Positions 1-6,682 of a stretch of 8,155 nt of DNA are shown here, piece by piece. The notes below the pieces were generated by a model that did no database searches, was not told the origin of the DNA, and saw only the letters and a program-made list of their open reading frames with translations. The stretch's first letter is position 1. The number at the start of each line of letters is the position of its first letter. Position numbers and translations under genes: made by a program. The stretch comes from CAJQQY01 sp964352225 (GTDB lineage: Bacteria > Bacteroidota > Bacteroidia > Chitinophagales > Saprospiraceae): contig CAYGRM010000309.1 in NCBI GenBank assembly GCA_964352225.1, positions 1-8,155 of the forward strand. The letters run 5' to 3'.

Positions 1-17
1 AATTTTTTGGTTCCCTG

Positions 18-42
18 CCAGCCGGTAGGCTGGTTTTTTTTT
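18..42 (+). terminator. Intrinsic terminator of an upstream gene
   Basis: A perfect 6-bp GC-rich stem, CCAGCC (18-23) and GGCTGG (28-33), encloses a GGTA loop and runs straight into nine T residues (34-42). This is the classical Rho-independent layout on the plus strand. It should end transcription of a gene lying left of the window, so the ribonuclease gene at 209 probably has its own promoter. Confidence 0.85.
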
Positions 43-208
43 CAATGAAAAAAAGGACAATCTCCCGAAAGTCTCCAAATCTTAATAGTTCCAAACAAAG
101 TTCCAAGTTGAACAATACCAACTACTTTACTTTTTAAAGTCATTCAATAATTCAATTCAAAATTATTATCTTTCCAAACATTTTAAAACACCTTCAAATT
201 AAACATAC

Positions 209-1630
209 ATGGATATTAAATTCTGCGGAGCAGCCGGACACGTCACCGGAAGCGCTCACCTCATCACTCTCGACAACGGATATAAAATATTATTAGATTG
301 TGGATTGTACCAAGGCAATGATGACGAAATGGATGATTTTAATGCTAATTGGTATTTTGAGCCGAGTGAAATAGACCTAATGATTTTATCACATGCACAT
401 ATTGATCATTGTGGACGAATACCTAAACTAGTGCGGGATGGATTTAAAGGAGATATTTTATGTACTCACGCTACCCGAAGTCTTTGTGCGATCATGTTAT
501 TAGATAGCGCAAAAATCCAAGAACGGGATGCAGAATATTACAATAAACGATTGACTCGAAAACAAAAGAAGAAAAAGTCAGCCAAACAATTAAAATTGAA
601 AGAGCCACTTTACGTTAGTGAGGATGTCCCGCCTGCGATGGATTTATTTGTTGGTTTGGGATATAATCGTTGGCATCGAGTGAATGATAATATAGAAATG
701 TTATTTCGAGATGCAGGTCATATTTTAGGAAGTGCGAACGTGACAATTAGGGTTACGATGGATGGAAAAGAAACCATGATTGGATTCACAGGAGATATTG
801 GGCGACCTGATCGACCGATCTTAAGAGATCCTGTTCAGATGCCAGAGGTGGATTATATGATTTGTGAATCAACTTATGGAGATAAAGATCATGCGGCAAA
901 ACCTGCGGAAGAAGATCGACTTTTGGCAATTATCAAAAAAACTTGTGTTGAGAAAAGAGGAAAATTAATCATTCCAGCATTTAGTGTAGGTCGAACGCAA
1001 GAGATTGTTTATATGCTCGATCAAATGGAAACGGCAGGGCATTTGCCCAAAATCCCAGTTTATGTCGATAGCCCTTTGGCGGTGAATGCGACGCAAGTTT
1101 TTGGAGCCCATCCGGAATGTTATGATAATAATTTGAATGAATATCTATTGATTGATGATAATCCGTTTGGGTTTAATCGCTTGACTTATGTGCGTGAAGT
1201 AGCTATTTCGAAATCATTAAATAACTCCGATGAACCTTGCATCATCATCAGCGCATCAGGAATGATGACTGCGGGAAGAATTCGACATCACCTGTTTAAT
1301 AATATCGATAAGGAAAAAAACACCTTATTGATCGTAGGATATTGTTCACCTAATACCTTGGGAGGAATCTTAAGACAAGGAGTTGAAAAAGTGAAAATGT
1401 TTGGTGAATGGAAAATTGTCAATATGGAGATCGAAATAATGGATTCCTTCTCAGCACATGCAGACCGAGGCGAGATGATTGAATTTTTGGGAAATCAGAA
1501 GAGGTTAAAAAAACTATTTCTTGTTCATGGTGAACCCGAAAGACAAAAGAAATTTAAAGAGCTATTGATTGAAAATGGCTTTAAATCAGTTAGAATTCCA
1601 AAGTTGACAGAGGAAGTCAAGTTGGAATAA
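209..1630 (+). CDS. Beta-CASP metallo-beta-lactamase ribonuclease (CPSF73/TTHA0252-like)
   Basis: A 473-aa predicted cytoplasmic zinc-dependent RNase with metallo-beta-lactamase, beta-CASP and C-terminal RMMBL parts. The metal and catalytic motifs are all visible: HAHIDH at 62-67, H171 in DAGHILGSA, D196 in GFTGDIG, E220 (motif A) in CESTYGD, H417 (motif B) in SFSAHAD and H440 (motif C) in LVHGE. SFSAHAD and LVHGE place it with eukaryotic CPSF73 and Thermus TTHA0252 (COG1236) rather than with RNase J. The family cleaves RNA endo- and/or exonucleolytically; the substrate here is unknown. Length is close to TTHA0252 (about 430 aa), with extra residues in a lysine-rich segment at about 113-131. 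The ATG start is supported by the family-typical N-terminus MDIKFCGAAGHVTGS. No Shine-Dalgarno is seen. A weak -7-like TATCTTTC lies at 167-174 without a good -33 partner. The gene stands alone between a terminator and a long inverted repeat. Confidence 0.93.
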   Translation: MDIKFCGAAGHVTGSAHLITLDNGYKILLDCGLYQGNDDEMDDFNANWYFEPSEIDLMILSHAHIDHCGRIPKLVRDGFKGDILCTHATRSLCAIMLLDSAKIQERDAEYYNKRLTRKQKKKKSAKQLKLKEPLYVSEDVPPAMDLFVGLGYNRWHRVNDNIEMLFRDAGHILGSANVTIRVTMDGKETMIGFTGDIGRPDRPILRDPVQMPEVDYMICESTYGDKDHAAKPAEEDRLLAIIKKTCVEKRGKLIIPAFSVGRTQEIVYMLDQMETAGHLPKIPVYVDSPLAVNATQVFGAHPECYDNNLNEYLLIDDNPFGFNRLTYVREVAISKSLNNSDEPCIIISASGMMTAGRIRHHLFNNIDKEKNTLLIVGYCSPNTLGGILRQGVEKVKMFGEWKIVNMEIEIMDSFSAHADRGEMIEFLGNQKRLKKLFLVHGEPERQKKFKELLIENGFKSVRIPKLTEEVKLE

Positions 1631-1640
1631 ACTTTATGGC

Positions 1641-1687
1641 AACATTTGATGGATTTGAGCATCAAGTACTCAAATCCATCAAATGTT
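1641..1687. repeat. Perfect 19-bp inverted repeat (long hairpin)
   Basis: The left arm (1641-1659, starting AACATTTGATGG) is the exact reverse complement of the right arm (1669-1687), with a 9-nt loop CATCAAGTA. It begins 10 bp after the ribonuclease stop codon. Nothing like a U-tract follows (CAAATTGTTAAAT), so it is not a textbook Rho-independent terminator. It could still act as a 3'-end stabiliser, a processing site or a bidirectional stem. The structure is certain; the role is inferred. Confidence 0.9.
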
Positions 1688-1741
1688 CAAATTGTTAAAT
1701 AAATTATTTTTACCCAACCTTTCTAGCTAAATTTGCGTGAC

Positions 1742-1762
1742 TGAAACTAAAAGATAGTTTCA
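1742..1762. repeat. 8-bp hairpin in lipoprotein upstream region
   Basis: TGAAACTA (1742-1749) and TAGTTTCA (1755-1762) are exact reverse complements around an AAAGA loop. The hairpin starts 7 bp after the -7-like TAAATTTG at 1728-1735. If that element works, the hairpin would sit at the 5' end of the transcript. In AT-rich DNA such a stem can also occur by chance. Confidence 0.5.
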
Positions 1763-1774
1763 TTCCAGTATTCC

Positions 1775-1809
1775 ATTTCTATTTTACTTTTTATAAATCA
1801 AATAGAAAT
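1775..1809. repeat. 10-bp hairpin in lipoprotein upstream region
   Basis: ATTTCTATTT (1775-1784) pairs exactly with AAATAGAAAT (1800-1809) across a 15-nt loop. It follows the hairpin at 1742-1762 by 12 bp and precedes the promoter candidate at 1834. The stem is all A/T except one G-C pair, so its stability is modest. Confidence 0.45.
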
Positions 1810-1833
1810 ATAATAGAGAAAGACAAAATATCG

Positions 1834-1864
1834 TTTGACAAGCAGCTTTTTTGATCTAAATTCG
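1834..1864 (+). promoter_or_regulatory. Putative Bacteroidota promoter for the lipoprotein/barrel genes
   Basis: TTTG (1834-1837, within TTTGACA) is followed after exactly 19 bp by TAAATTCG (1857-1864), one mismatch from the Bacteroidota -7 consensus TAnnTTTG. The spacing fits the phylum's main sigma factor. Transcription would start near 1870, giving a leader of about 140 nt before the lipoprotein ATG. This is a motif match only. Confidence 0.42.
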
Positions 1865-2010
1865 ATTTAATATCTAAGAAGTCTTTCCTTACTATCCTAT
1901 CTTTAACCCACTATTTTTAAATCCTTTGATCTTTACCCAAAAATTGATTAAGCCCAATGGCTTACATTCAATTCACATTTTTTTTTCGATTTTTGTAAAA
2001 AAAATAATTC

Positions 2011-3540
2011 ATGAAAAATATTTTACTTCAACTTTCTCTTCTAGTGAGTTTATCATTAATCATTGGATGTAAAGGTGGCTTTGATGATCCGATAGATTCA
2101 AAAAGGGAAATAGCCGTTCCTCTTTTTTACACTACAACTAACTTGACCGATCTTTTAGATGGCATCAATGATGAGACTTCGATTACGATGGGCCCAGATG
2201 GCATCGTGACACTCAATTATCGAGGAAACGTAACGAAGCGGACGGGTAACGAATTATTTGGTTTTATTCCACCTCTTCCTGTTCCATTAACTGATTCGAT
2301 GACCATTTTGCCTTTTGATTTGCCTGGGACATTAGATATTACGTTGACTAAAATTAAGGCTGGGACATTTAATGTTTTTTTCAATAATCCTTTTGAAGAA
2401 AAAATTGACGTGACCTTACGAGTTCCTGAATTGACCAAAAATGGAGAAGTGTTCGAATTGAATAGATTGATGGATTCTGTTGGGACAGGAGGTAGTCAAT
2501 GGTTGTTTTTTCAACCATTAAAAGATTATGATTTGACAACTAATAATGATGAGATTACCATCATTTATGAGGCGTACCGAGAGAGTAATGGCGAAAGAAT
2601 TATTTTTCCAAATGATCATGGAGTAGGAATTTTGGATTTAGAATTTTCCTACGCAGAAGGATATTGGGGGCAAGAGTTATTAGATTTAGAAAGAGATACT
2701 ATTGAAATTGAATTTTTTGAAAATTGGGTACAAGGAGATGTTTACTTCGAAGATCCTGTAATTCAAATCACCGTAGAAAATGGATTTGGATTTCCCGTTC
2801 AGTCGGTAGTCAATACGCTTGAAATATTGACGGTTGATGGAAGTAATATCACTTTAGAAAGTTCATATATCCAAGATGGAATTGACTTCGCTTATCCAGC
2901 CTTGAATGAAGTAGGTGAAGTCAAAACGACTATATTTGATTTTGATAAAACTAACTCCAATGTGGTGGACGTATTGAGTTCAGGGCCTGTTTCTGTGGAT
3001 TATGACGTGGATGCAATTTCGAATCCTGATCAAACTCAAGTGATCGGATTTATGACAGACTCCAGTTATTTTCAAGTGCAAGTTGCGGTTGATTTACCTT
3101 TTCGAGGACATGTGAGAAACTTCAAAGGAAGAGATACTTTTAATGTGAATTTCGATCAATATGATCAAGTAGAGTATGTGGAATTTAAGTTGGTAGCTGA
3201 AAATGAAATTCCTCTTGGGATCGGCATCCAAGTTTATTTTATTGGGAACGATGAAATGGGGAATGAAATATTACTTGATTCACTTTATAACCTAGAGGAA
3301 AATATTTTAGCTCCTGCACCGGTCGATAGCAATGGAAATGCAACAGGTGAAATTGCTAAAAAAGAAACTTTTTCGATGATTAATGCTACTCAGTTTGAGA
3401 ATATTAGAAAGGCGAAAAAAATGGTTATCGACGGAACATTTTTTACCACGGATGTAAATAATACTCCTTCTCCAATCGTCAATCTGACAACTGATCAAGA
3501 TGTCAACATTCGAATGGGAATGAAAGTAGGAACGAAGTAA
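2011..3540 (+). CDS. Large lipoprotein of unknown function
   Basis: A 509-aa protein with a lipoprotein signal peptide. It has a short basic start (MKN), a hydrophobic core to residue 19, and a lipobox IIGC with the lipidated cysteine at C20. After C20 come K21 and later D25 D26, which is not a clear match to published surface-export signals, so periplasmic versus surface location is open. I do not recognise a named family. The rest reads as beta-rich, with alternating hydrophobic residues and many Asp, Asn and Thr. At least two similar-looking modules contain NPFEEKIDVTLRVPEL (about 126-141) and DPVIQITVENGFGFPV (about 248-263), reminiscent of immunoglobulin-like or LEA-type folds. There are no enzyme motifs and no cysteine besides C20. 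The DUF5723-like barrel gene starts 78 bp downstream in the same direction, which suggests a functional envelope pair, though that is inference. Confidence 0.88.
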   Translation: MKNILLQLSLLVSLSLIIGCKGGFDDPIDSKREIAVPLFYTTTNLTDLLDGINDETSITMGPDGIVTLNYRGNVTKRTGNELFGFIPPLPVPLTDSMTILPFDLPGTLDITLTKIKAGTFNVFFNNPFEEKIDVTLRVPELTKNGEVFELNRLMDSVGTGGSQWLFFQPLKDYDLTTNNDEITIIYEAYRESNGERIIFPNDHGVGILDLEFSYAEGYWGQELLDLERDTIEIEFFENWVQGDVYFEDPVIQITVENGFGFPVQSVVNTLEILTVDGSNITLESSYIQDGIDFAYPALNEVGEVKTTIFDFDKTNSNVVDVLSSGPVSVDYDVDAISNPDQTQVIGFMTDSSYFQVQVAVDLPFRGHVRNFKGRDTFNVNFDQYDQVEYVEFKLVAENEIPLGIGIQVYFIGNDEMGNEILLDSLYNLEENILAPAPVDSNGNATGEIAKKETFSMINATQFENIRKAKKMVIDGTFFTTDVNNTPSPIVNLTTDQDVNIRMGMKVGTK

Positions 3541-3542
3541 AA

Positions 3543-3596
3543 CGGTTTACGTTTTTTGGATCGTCCAACGTTTAACGTCAATCGTCTAACGCTTTA
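3543..3596. repeat. Degenerate tandem heptamer repeat (CGTnnAA), locus 1
   Basis: Units in 7-nt register are CGGTTTA (3543), CGTTTTT (3550), a 5-nt slip, CGTCCAA (3562), CGTTTAA (3569), CGTCAAT (3576), CGTCTAA (3583) and CGCTTTA (3590). CG recurs every seven bases, with T usually third. The array starts two bases after the lipoprotein stop and fills most of the gap to the barrel gene. The same repeat type occurs at 6683-6710. It resembles the short tandemly repeated heptamers known in some bacterial genomes; the function is unknown. Confidence 0.72.
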
Positions 3597-3618
3597 ATAA
3601 ATCATTAAAAAAGAAAAA

Positions 3619-4938
3619 ATGTTCAAATACCGTTTTTTAATTCTTACGGCTCTTTTTGTTTTTTGTAACAATATAATTACATTCTCTCAACAACAAGTAG
3701 GTTTGCACTTTATGGATATCTGGCAGACCTCTAAAACAAATCCTGCGTACATCTCAGATTCAAAAATAGTTATTGGTCTTCCTAGCGCTCATTTGAATTA
3801 TTATAATACCACGGGCGACTTTAATTCATTGATTGTTGATTACTTAAATGAAGAACAAGGGATCAAACCAGGAGAAGCTTTGAATGGTTTGTCTACTTCG
3901 GATAACATATTGAGAGGAGTTTTAGAAGTGGAAACTTTTAATATTGGCTATAGATTTGGGAAAGTCCAATTAGGCTTAAGTCATTTGCTGAAAACTGATA
4001 TGTATTTAAAGTTTCCGAAAACTTTAGCTCAATTATTCCTTGAAGGGAATGGTCAATTCGTTGGGCAAAAAGTTGATTTAAGCCATGACTTAGACTTGAC
4101 TTCGTATAATGAATTTGGGTTGAGTGGAGCCATTCAATTAAATAAGTTAAATATCGGAGCACGCGTGAAATTCTTAACCGGAATCGCCAACGCTTCAGTT
4201 GAAAAAGATGAGATATCACTTTTTACAGATGATGATGTGTATCAGTTGACACTTGATGGAGACTACGCTTTGAATGCGTCTGGTTTAGTTAATGTGGATG
4301 ATTTAGATAACTTTGATTTGAGTTTAGGAAGTTTTAGTTTTAATGATTTTATTACTGAAAATATGGGACTAGCATTTGACTTAGGAGTTACTTACCAAGT
4401 TAATGAAAAGTTGAATTTATCGGCAAGCGTTTTGGACTTGGGAAGAATTAATTGGACGAAAAATGTAACTAAATACGTCAATCAAGGGGAAACAACTTAC
4501 GATGGTTTTGACTTTGCGCAGTTTGTCGGGAATGATTCTATTTCATTTAGCAATGTCTTAGACACCCTTCAAAATACTTTTAACTTCACCGAAGAAAGTG
4601 AAAGTTATTCAACCAATTTGCCTGTCAAAGTTTACCTTAGCGGAACGTATCAATGGAATGAAAAAATTCAGTTTGGAGGATTACTTTATTATGAAAATTA
4701 TAGAGGCGAACATTTCCCTGTGTTGGGCTTGAGTGCGAATACCAAATTAAGAAAAATCTTCAATGTCGGCGCAACTTATTCCGCTCGAAAGAATAGTTTC
4801 CTCAACCTCGGTTTGAATTTTGCAATAAATTATAAAGCCTTTCAATTATTCGCCACGGCGGATAATATCGTTGGAGCTTTTCAACCGTACAAAAGTTCAA
4901 ATGTTAATTTTCGAACAGGTCTGAATTTGCTTTTTTAG
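3619..4938 (+). CDS. DUF5723-like outer-membrane beta-barrel protein
   Basis: A 439-aa protein with a type I signal peptide (basic FKYR, hydrophobic 6-22, likely cleavage near 23-25 in TFSQQQ). The mature start carries TNPAYI (40-45) and then IGLPSAHLNYYNTTGDFNSL, the pattern I associate with the DUF5723 family of Bacteroidota porin- or FadL-like proteins. NPA near the mature N-terminus is also typical of PorV/PorQ/PorP-type barrels. The body alternates amphipathic strands and turns, for example VQLGLSHLLKTDMYLKF, LNIGARVKFLTG and FLNLGLNFAINYKAFQLFATA. It ends in NFRTGLNLLF with a terminal Phe, the outer-membrane insertion signature recognised by BamA. Substrate or cargo is unknown. It lies downstream of the lipoprotein gene and probably shares its transcript, separated by the heptamer repeat. 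Family assignment is from memory of motifs, not a search. Confidence 0.82.
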   Translation: MFKYRFLILTALFVFCNNIITFSQQQVGLHFMDIWQTSKTNPAYISDSKIVIGLPSAHLNYYNTTGDFNSLIVDYLNEEQGIKPGEALNGLSTSDNILRGVLEVETFNIGYRFGKVQLGLSHLLKTDMYLKFPKTLAQLFLEGNGQFVGQKVDLSHDLDLTSYNEFGLSGAIQLNKLNIGARVKFLTGIANASVEKDEISLFTDDDVYQLTLDGDYALNASGLVNVDDLDNFDLSLGSFSFNDFITENMGLAFDLGVTYQVNEKLNLSASVLDLGRINWTKNVTKYVNQGETTYDGFDFAQFVGNDSISFSNVLDTLQNTFNFTEESESYSTNLPVKVYLSGTYQWNEKIQFGGLLYYENYRGEHFPVLGLSANTKLRKIFNVGATYSARKNSFLNLGLNFAINYKAFQLFATADNIVGAFQPYKSSNVNFRTGLNLLF

Positions 4939-5078
4939 GTTAACTTGGAATTTCTTTTATTCTAGAAAATAAACCTCCCACACTTTTATATCAAAATTAA
5001 TTATAAAAAAATCTATGAATATTGGGCTAAGAATTTCAGCATTGAAGTTGTTTTAAAAAATCCAAAAAATCCTTTTAT

Positions 5079-6323
5079 ATGAAAAAAATCTACTCCTTAA
5101 TTTTCTTTTTAATGTGTATTGCTCACCTTTCTTTTGCTCAAGATGACTTGGCTTGTGATGGGCAAAGATACATTGATGATGTATTTTCTGATTTTACAGT
5201 TTCGACTGTAACCTATGGCTCTAACGTAAATATTTTCGGTTTTAATCAAAATCTTGAAATGGATATTTACGAGCCGGTTGGGGATGTTCACGGACAACGC
5301 CCCGTAATTCTTTTTGCTTTTGGAGGCAGTTTTATTGCAGGGTCAAGGGCAACCATGGCAGCATATTGTGAGCAATTTGCAAAAAAAGGATATGTGGCAG
5401 CTACCATTGATTATCGGTTGGGTTTTTTTGGATTTGGAGAGGAAGCGGTGACAGGTGCGGTGATGCGTGCTGTTTCAGATATGAAAGCTGCTGTGCGTTT
5501 TTTCAGACAAGATGCTGCTACGGATAATGAGTACAAAATTCATTCAGATTATATTTTAGTTGGAGGATATTCTGCAGGAGCAATAACTGCAACTCATGCT
5601 GCTTACCTTGATGAAGATGATGAAAATATTCCTTCTTTTACGATCGATATTATCAATAACAATGGAGGCTTTAATGGGAATACAGGAGATGCCGATAACC
5701 AAAGCTATTCTTCTGAGGTATTTGCAGTTTATAGCCTTTCGGGAGGTTTGCGAGAGAAAGAATGGATCGATGAAAATGAAACAGAACCATTAGTAAGCTA
5801 TCATGGAATTGATGATGGAACAGTTCCATTCGAAAGTGGATTAGCTAATAATATTGCAGAAATTGACGGAAGTAGTTTGTTGCATGCCCAAGCGAATGCA
5901 GTTAATTTGCCTAATTACTTAAAGTCGGTAGAAGGTGGTGGACATCTGGACATTCATTTTGATGCGTTTTATGAAGATGATAAAGCTGAGTTTGAATTCA
6001 ATAGCCACATCTTTTTGCAAAATCTAATGTGTCCTGATTTTCAGATTACGAATACAACTGAGATTGCAGCAATTCAACAAGATCTTGATATTTATCCAAA
6101 TCCATCGAATGGCTTGATGCAATTTGATTTTGGGAAAATAGTAAGCGATTATTCAGTTCAAGTTTTTGATCAGTTAGGCAGAATGGTCACCCATTTTGAA
6201 GGAAGAAATGACCACATTTTTTCTTTAGAAAAAAGTAGAATTGGAGCAGGGATATTTTTTGTAAATGTATTGTTTGAAGATGAGGCAATTGCGCCCTTGA
6301 CTCGAAAAGTTGTTTTTAATTAG
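5079..6323 (+). CDS. Secreted alpha/beta-hydrolase (esterase-like) with T9SS sorting domain
   Basis: A 414-aa secreted enzyme. A signal peptide spans 1-20, with cleavage after HLSFA and before QDD. The hydrolase domain covers about 25-318. The nucleophile elbow is GGYSAG with S165, the acid is probably D246 in YHGIDDGTVP, and the histidine is H289 in GGGHLDIH, so the triad is complete. The oxyanion segment, usually HGGG in carboxylesterases, reads FGGS (81-84). The C-terminal 80 residues form a T9SS type A domain: LDIYPNPSNG (336-345), VFDQLGRMV (362-370), GIFFVNV (391-397) and terminal RKVVFN. The protein should cross the inner membrane by Sec and the outer membrane by T9SS, with the tail removed on export. 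The substrate is probably an ester of a carbohydrate or lipid, but this cannot be read from the sequence. The gene is preceded by a 140-bp AT-rich gap with no clear promoter and ends at a strong terminator. Confidence 0.92.
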   Translation: MKKIYSLIFFLMCIAHLSFAQDDLACDGQRYIDDVFSDFTVSTVTYGSNVNIFGFNQNLEMDIYEPVGDVHGQRPVILFAFGGSFIAGSRATMAAYCEQFAKKGYVAATIDYRLGFFGFGEEAVTGAVMRAVSDMKAAVRFFRQDAATDNEYKIHSDYILVGGYSAGAITATHAAYLDEDDENIPSFTIDIINNNGGFNGNTGDADNQSYSSEVFAVYSLSGGLREKEWIDENETEPLVSYHGIDDGTVPFESGLANNIAEIDGSSLLHAQANAVNLPNYLKSVEGGGHLDIHFDAFYEDDKAEFEFNSHIFLQNLMCPDFQITNTTEIAAIQQDLDIYPNPSNGLMQFDFGKIVSDYSVQVFDQLGRMVTHFEGRNDHIFSLEKSRIGAGIFFVNVLFEDEAIAPLTRKVVFN

Positions 6324-6346
6324 AAAACGAGGTTCAGTTGTTATAC

Positions 6347-6389
6347 AAAAAATCCCTTCCAGAATTTTTAGTTTTGGAAGGGATTTTTT
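6347..6389. terminator. Bidirectional intrinsic terminator between convergent genes
   Basis: Left arm 6347-6360 (AAAAAATCCCTTCC) and right arm 6376-6389 are perfect reverse complements over 14 bp. Three A-T pairs and one G-U pair extend the stem inward, leaving a loop of about 7 nt. The A-run on the left and T-run on the right give each strand a GC core followed by U residues. It therefore serves both the plus-strand hydrolase (stop at 6323) and the minus-strand Rof-like gene (stop at 6400). Confidence 0.92.
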
Positions 6390-6399
6390 ATAAAAAAAA

Positions 6400-6651
6400 C
6401 TAAATGTCACAAGACCCTGGGACAATTTTTCCATCAAGCGAGACTAACCGATCCAATCGAAAAATCAACCCATTTTCCATTTCTAAAAACTCTTCTTTAT
6501 TTTTTGCATAAACATTTTTAATGACGCCTTCAATGGTTGTTTGTTCTTCATTTTCAGAAAGGTAAACGACGATACATTTACTTTTACGCATGGCAAGTAT
6601 TTCAATTTCATCGTAGTAATTACAATCGATGGGAACGTATTTTTTTTCCAT
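6400..6651 (-). CDS. rof: Rof-family Rho-binding antiterminator
   Basis: An 83-aa cytoplasmic protein matching the Rof (YaeO) family. The N-terminal YVPIDCNYYDEIEI (5-18) corresponds to E. coli Rof YQPINCDDYDNLEL, and the C-terminal half has the Sm-like beta pattern ending in IFRLDRLVSL (63-72), equivalent to RELRLDKITS. The length is close to that of E. coli Rof. In E. coli, Rof binds the Rho hexamer, blocks its loading on RNA and so reduces Rho-dependent termination. That this homologue does the same in a Bacteroidota host is inference. The ATG at 6651 is preceded by an A/T-rich stretch with no Shine-Dalgarno. It is 58 bp downstream of the hydrolase-OsmC gene on the same strand and is likely cotranscribed, with a heptamer repeat in the gap; the shared terminator lies just after it. 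Confidence 0.85.
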   Translation of the reverse strand: MEKKYVPIDCNYYDEIEILAMRKSKCIVVYLSENEEQTTIEGVIKNVYAKNKEEFLEMENGLIFRLDRLVSLDGKIVPGSCDI

Positions 6652-6682
6652 AAAAAATTAAATTTATCTAAATCCAACCATC

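Larger units (their letters stand above)
1631..2010. other. 380-bp intergenic region with inverted repeats
   Basis: No convincing gene lies in this gap. It holds, in order, a perfect 19-bp inverted repeat (1641-1687), a Bacteroidota -7-like TAAATTTG (1728-1735) with no good -33 partner, an 8-bp perfect hairpin (1742-1762), a 10-bp perfect hairpin (1775-1809), a better promoter candidate (1834-1864), and an AT-rich leader up to the lipoprotein ATG. The only small ORF read here (1957-1998, 13 codons) has a poly-Phe sequence dictated by a T-run and is not credible. Confidence 0.7.

Noticed and set aside
1957..1998. 13-codon upstream ORF before the lipoprotein gene
   Set aside because: Its codons are mostly a by-product of a T-run (poly-Phe), and there is no sign of a leader peptide tied to an attenuator.
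2217..2438. Minus-strand 73-codon ORF inside the lipoprotein gene
   Set aside because: It is a shadow of the coding strand with no recognisable domain; the same applies to minus-strand ORFs at 3307-3498, 3938-4219 and 5109-5297, and to the plus-strand frame at 5596-5793.
3543..3596. CRISPR-like array
   Set aside because: Units are 7 nt, contiguous and degenerate, with no spacers and no cas genes in the window.
4939..5078. Possible promoter or terminator in the gap before the secreted hydrolase
   Set aside because: Candidate -7 sites have two or more mismatches and the palindrome around TCTAGA at 4961-4966 has no U-tract; nothing is strong enough to list.
6483..6677. Alternative minus-strand ORF overlapping rof in another frame
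   Set aside because: The rof frame has clear family motifs; this frame has none. The minus-strand ORF at 6225-6437 is likewise an overlap across the terminator.
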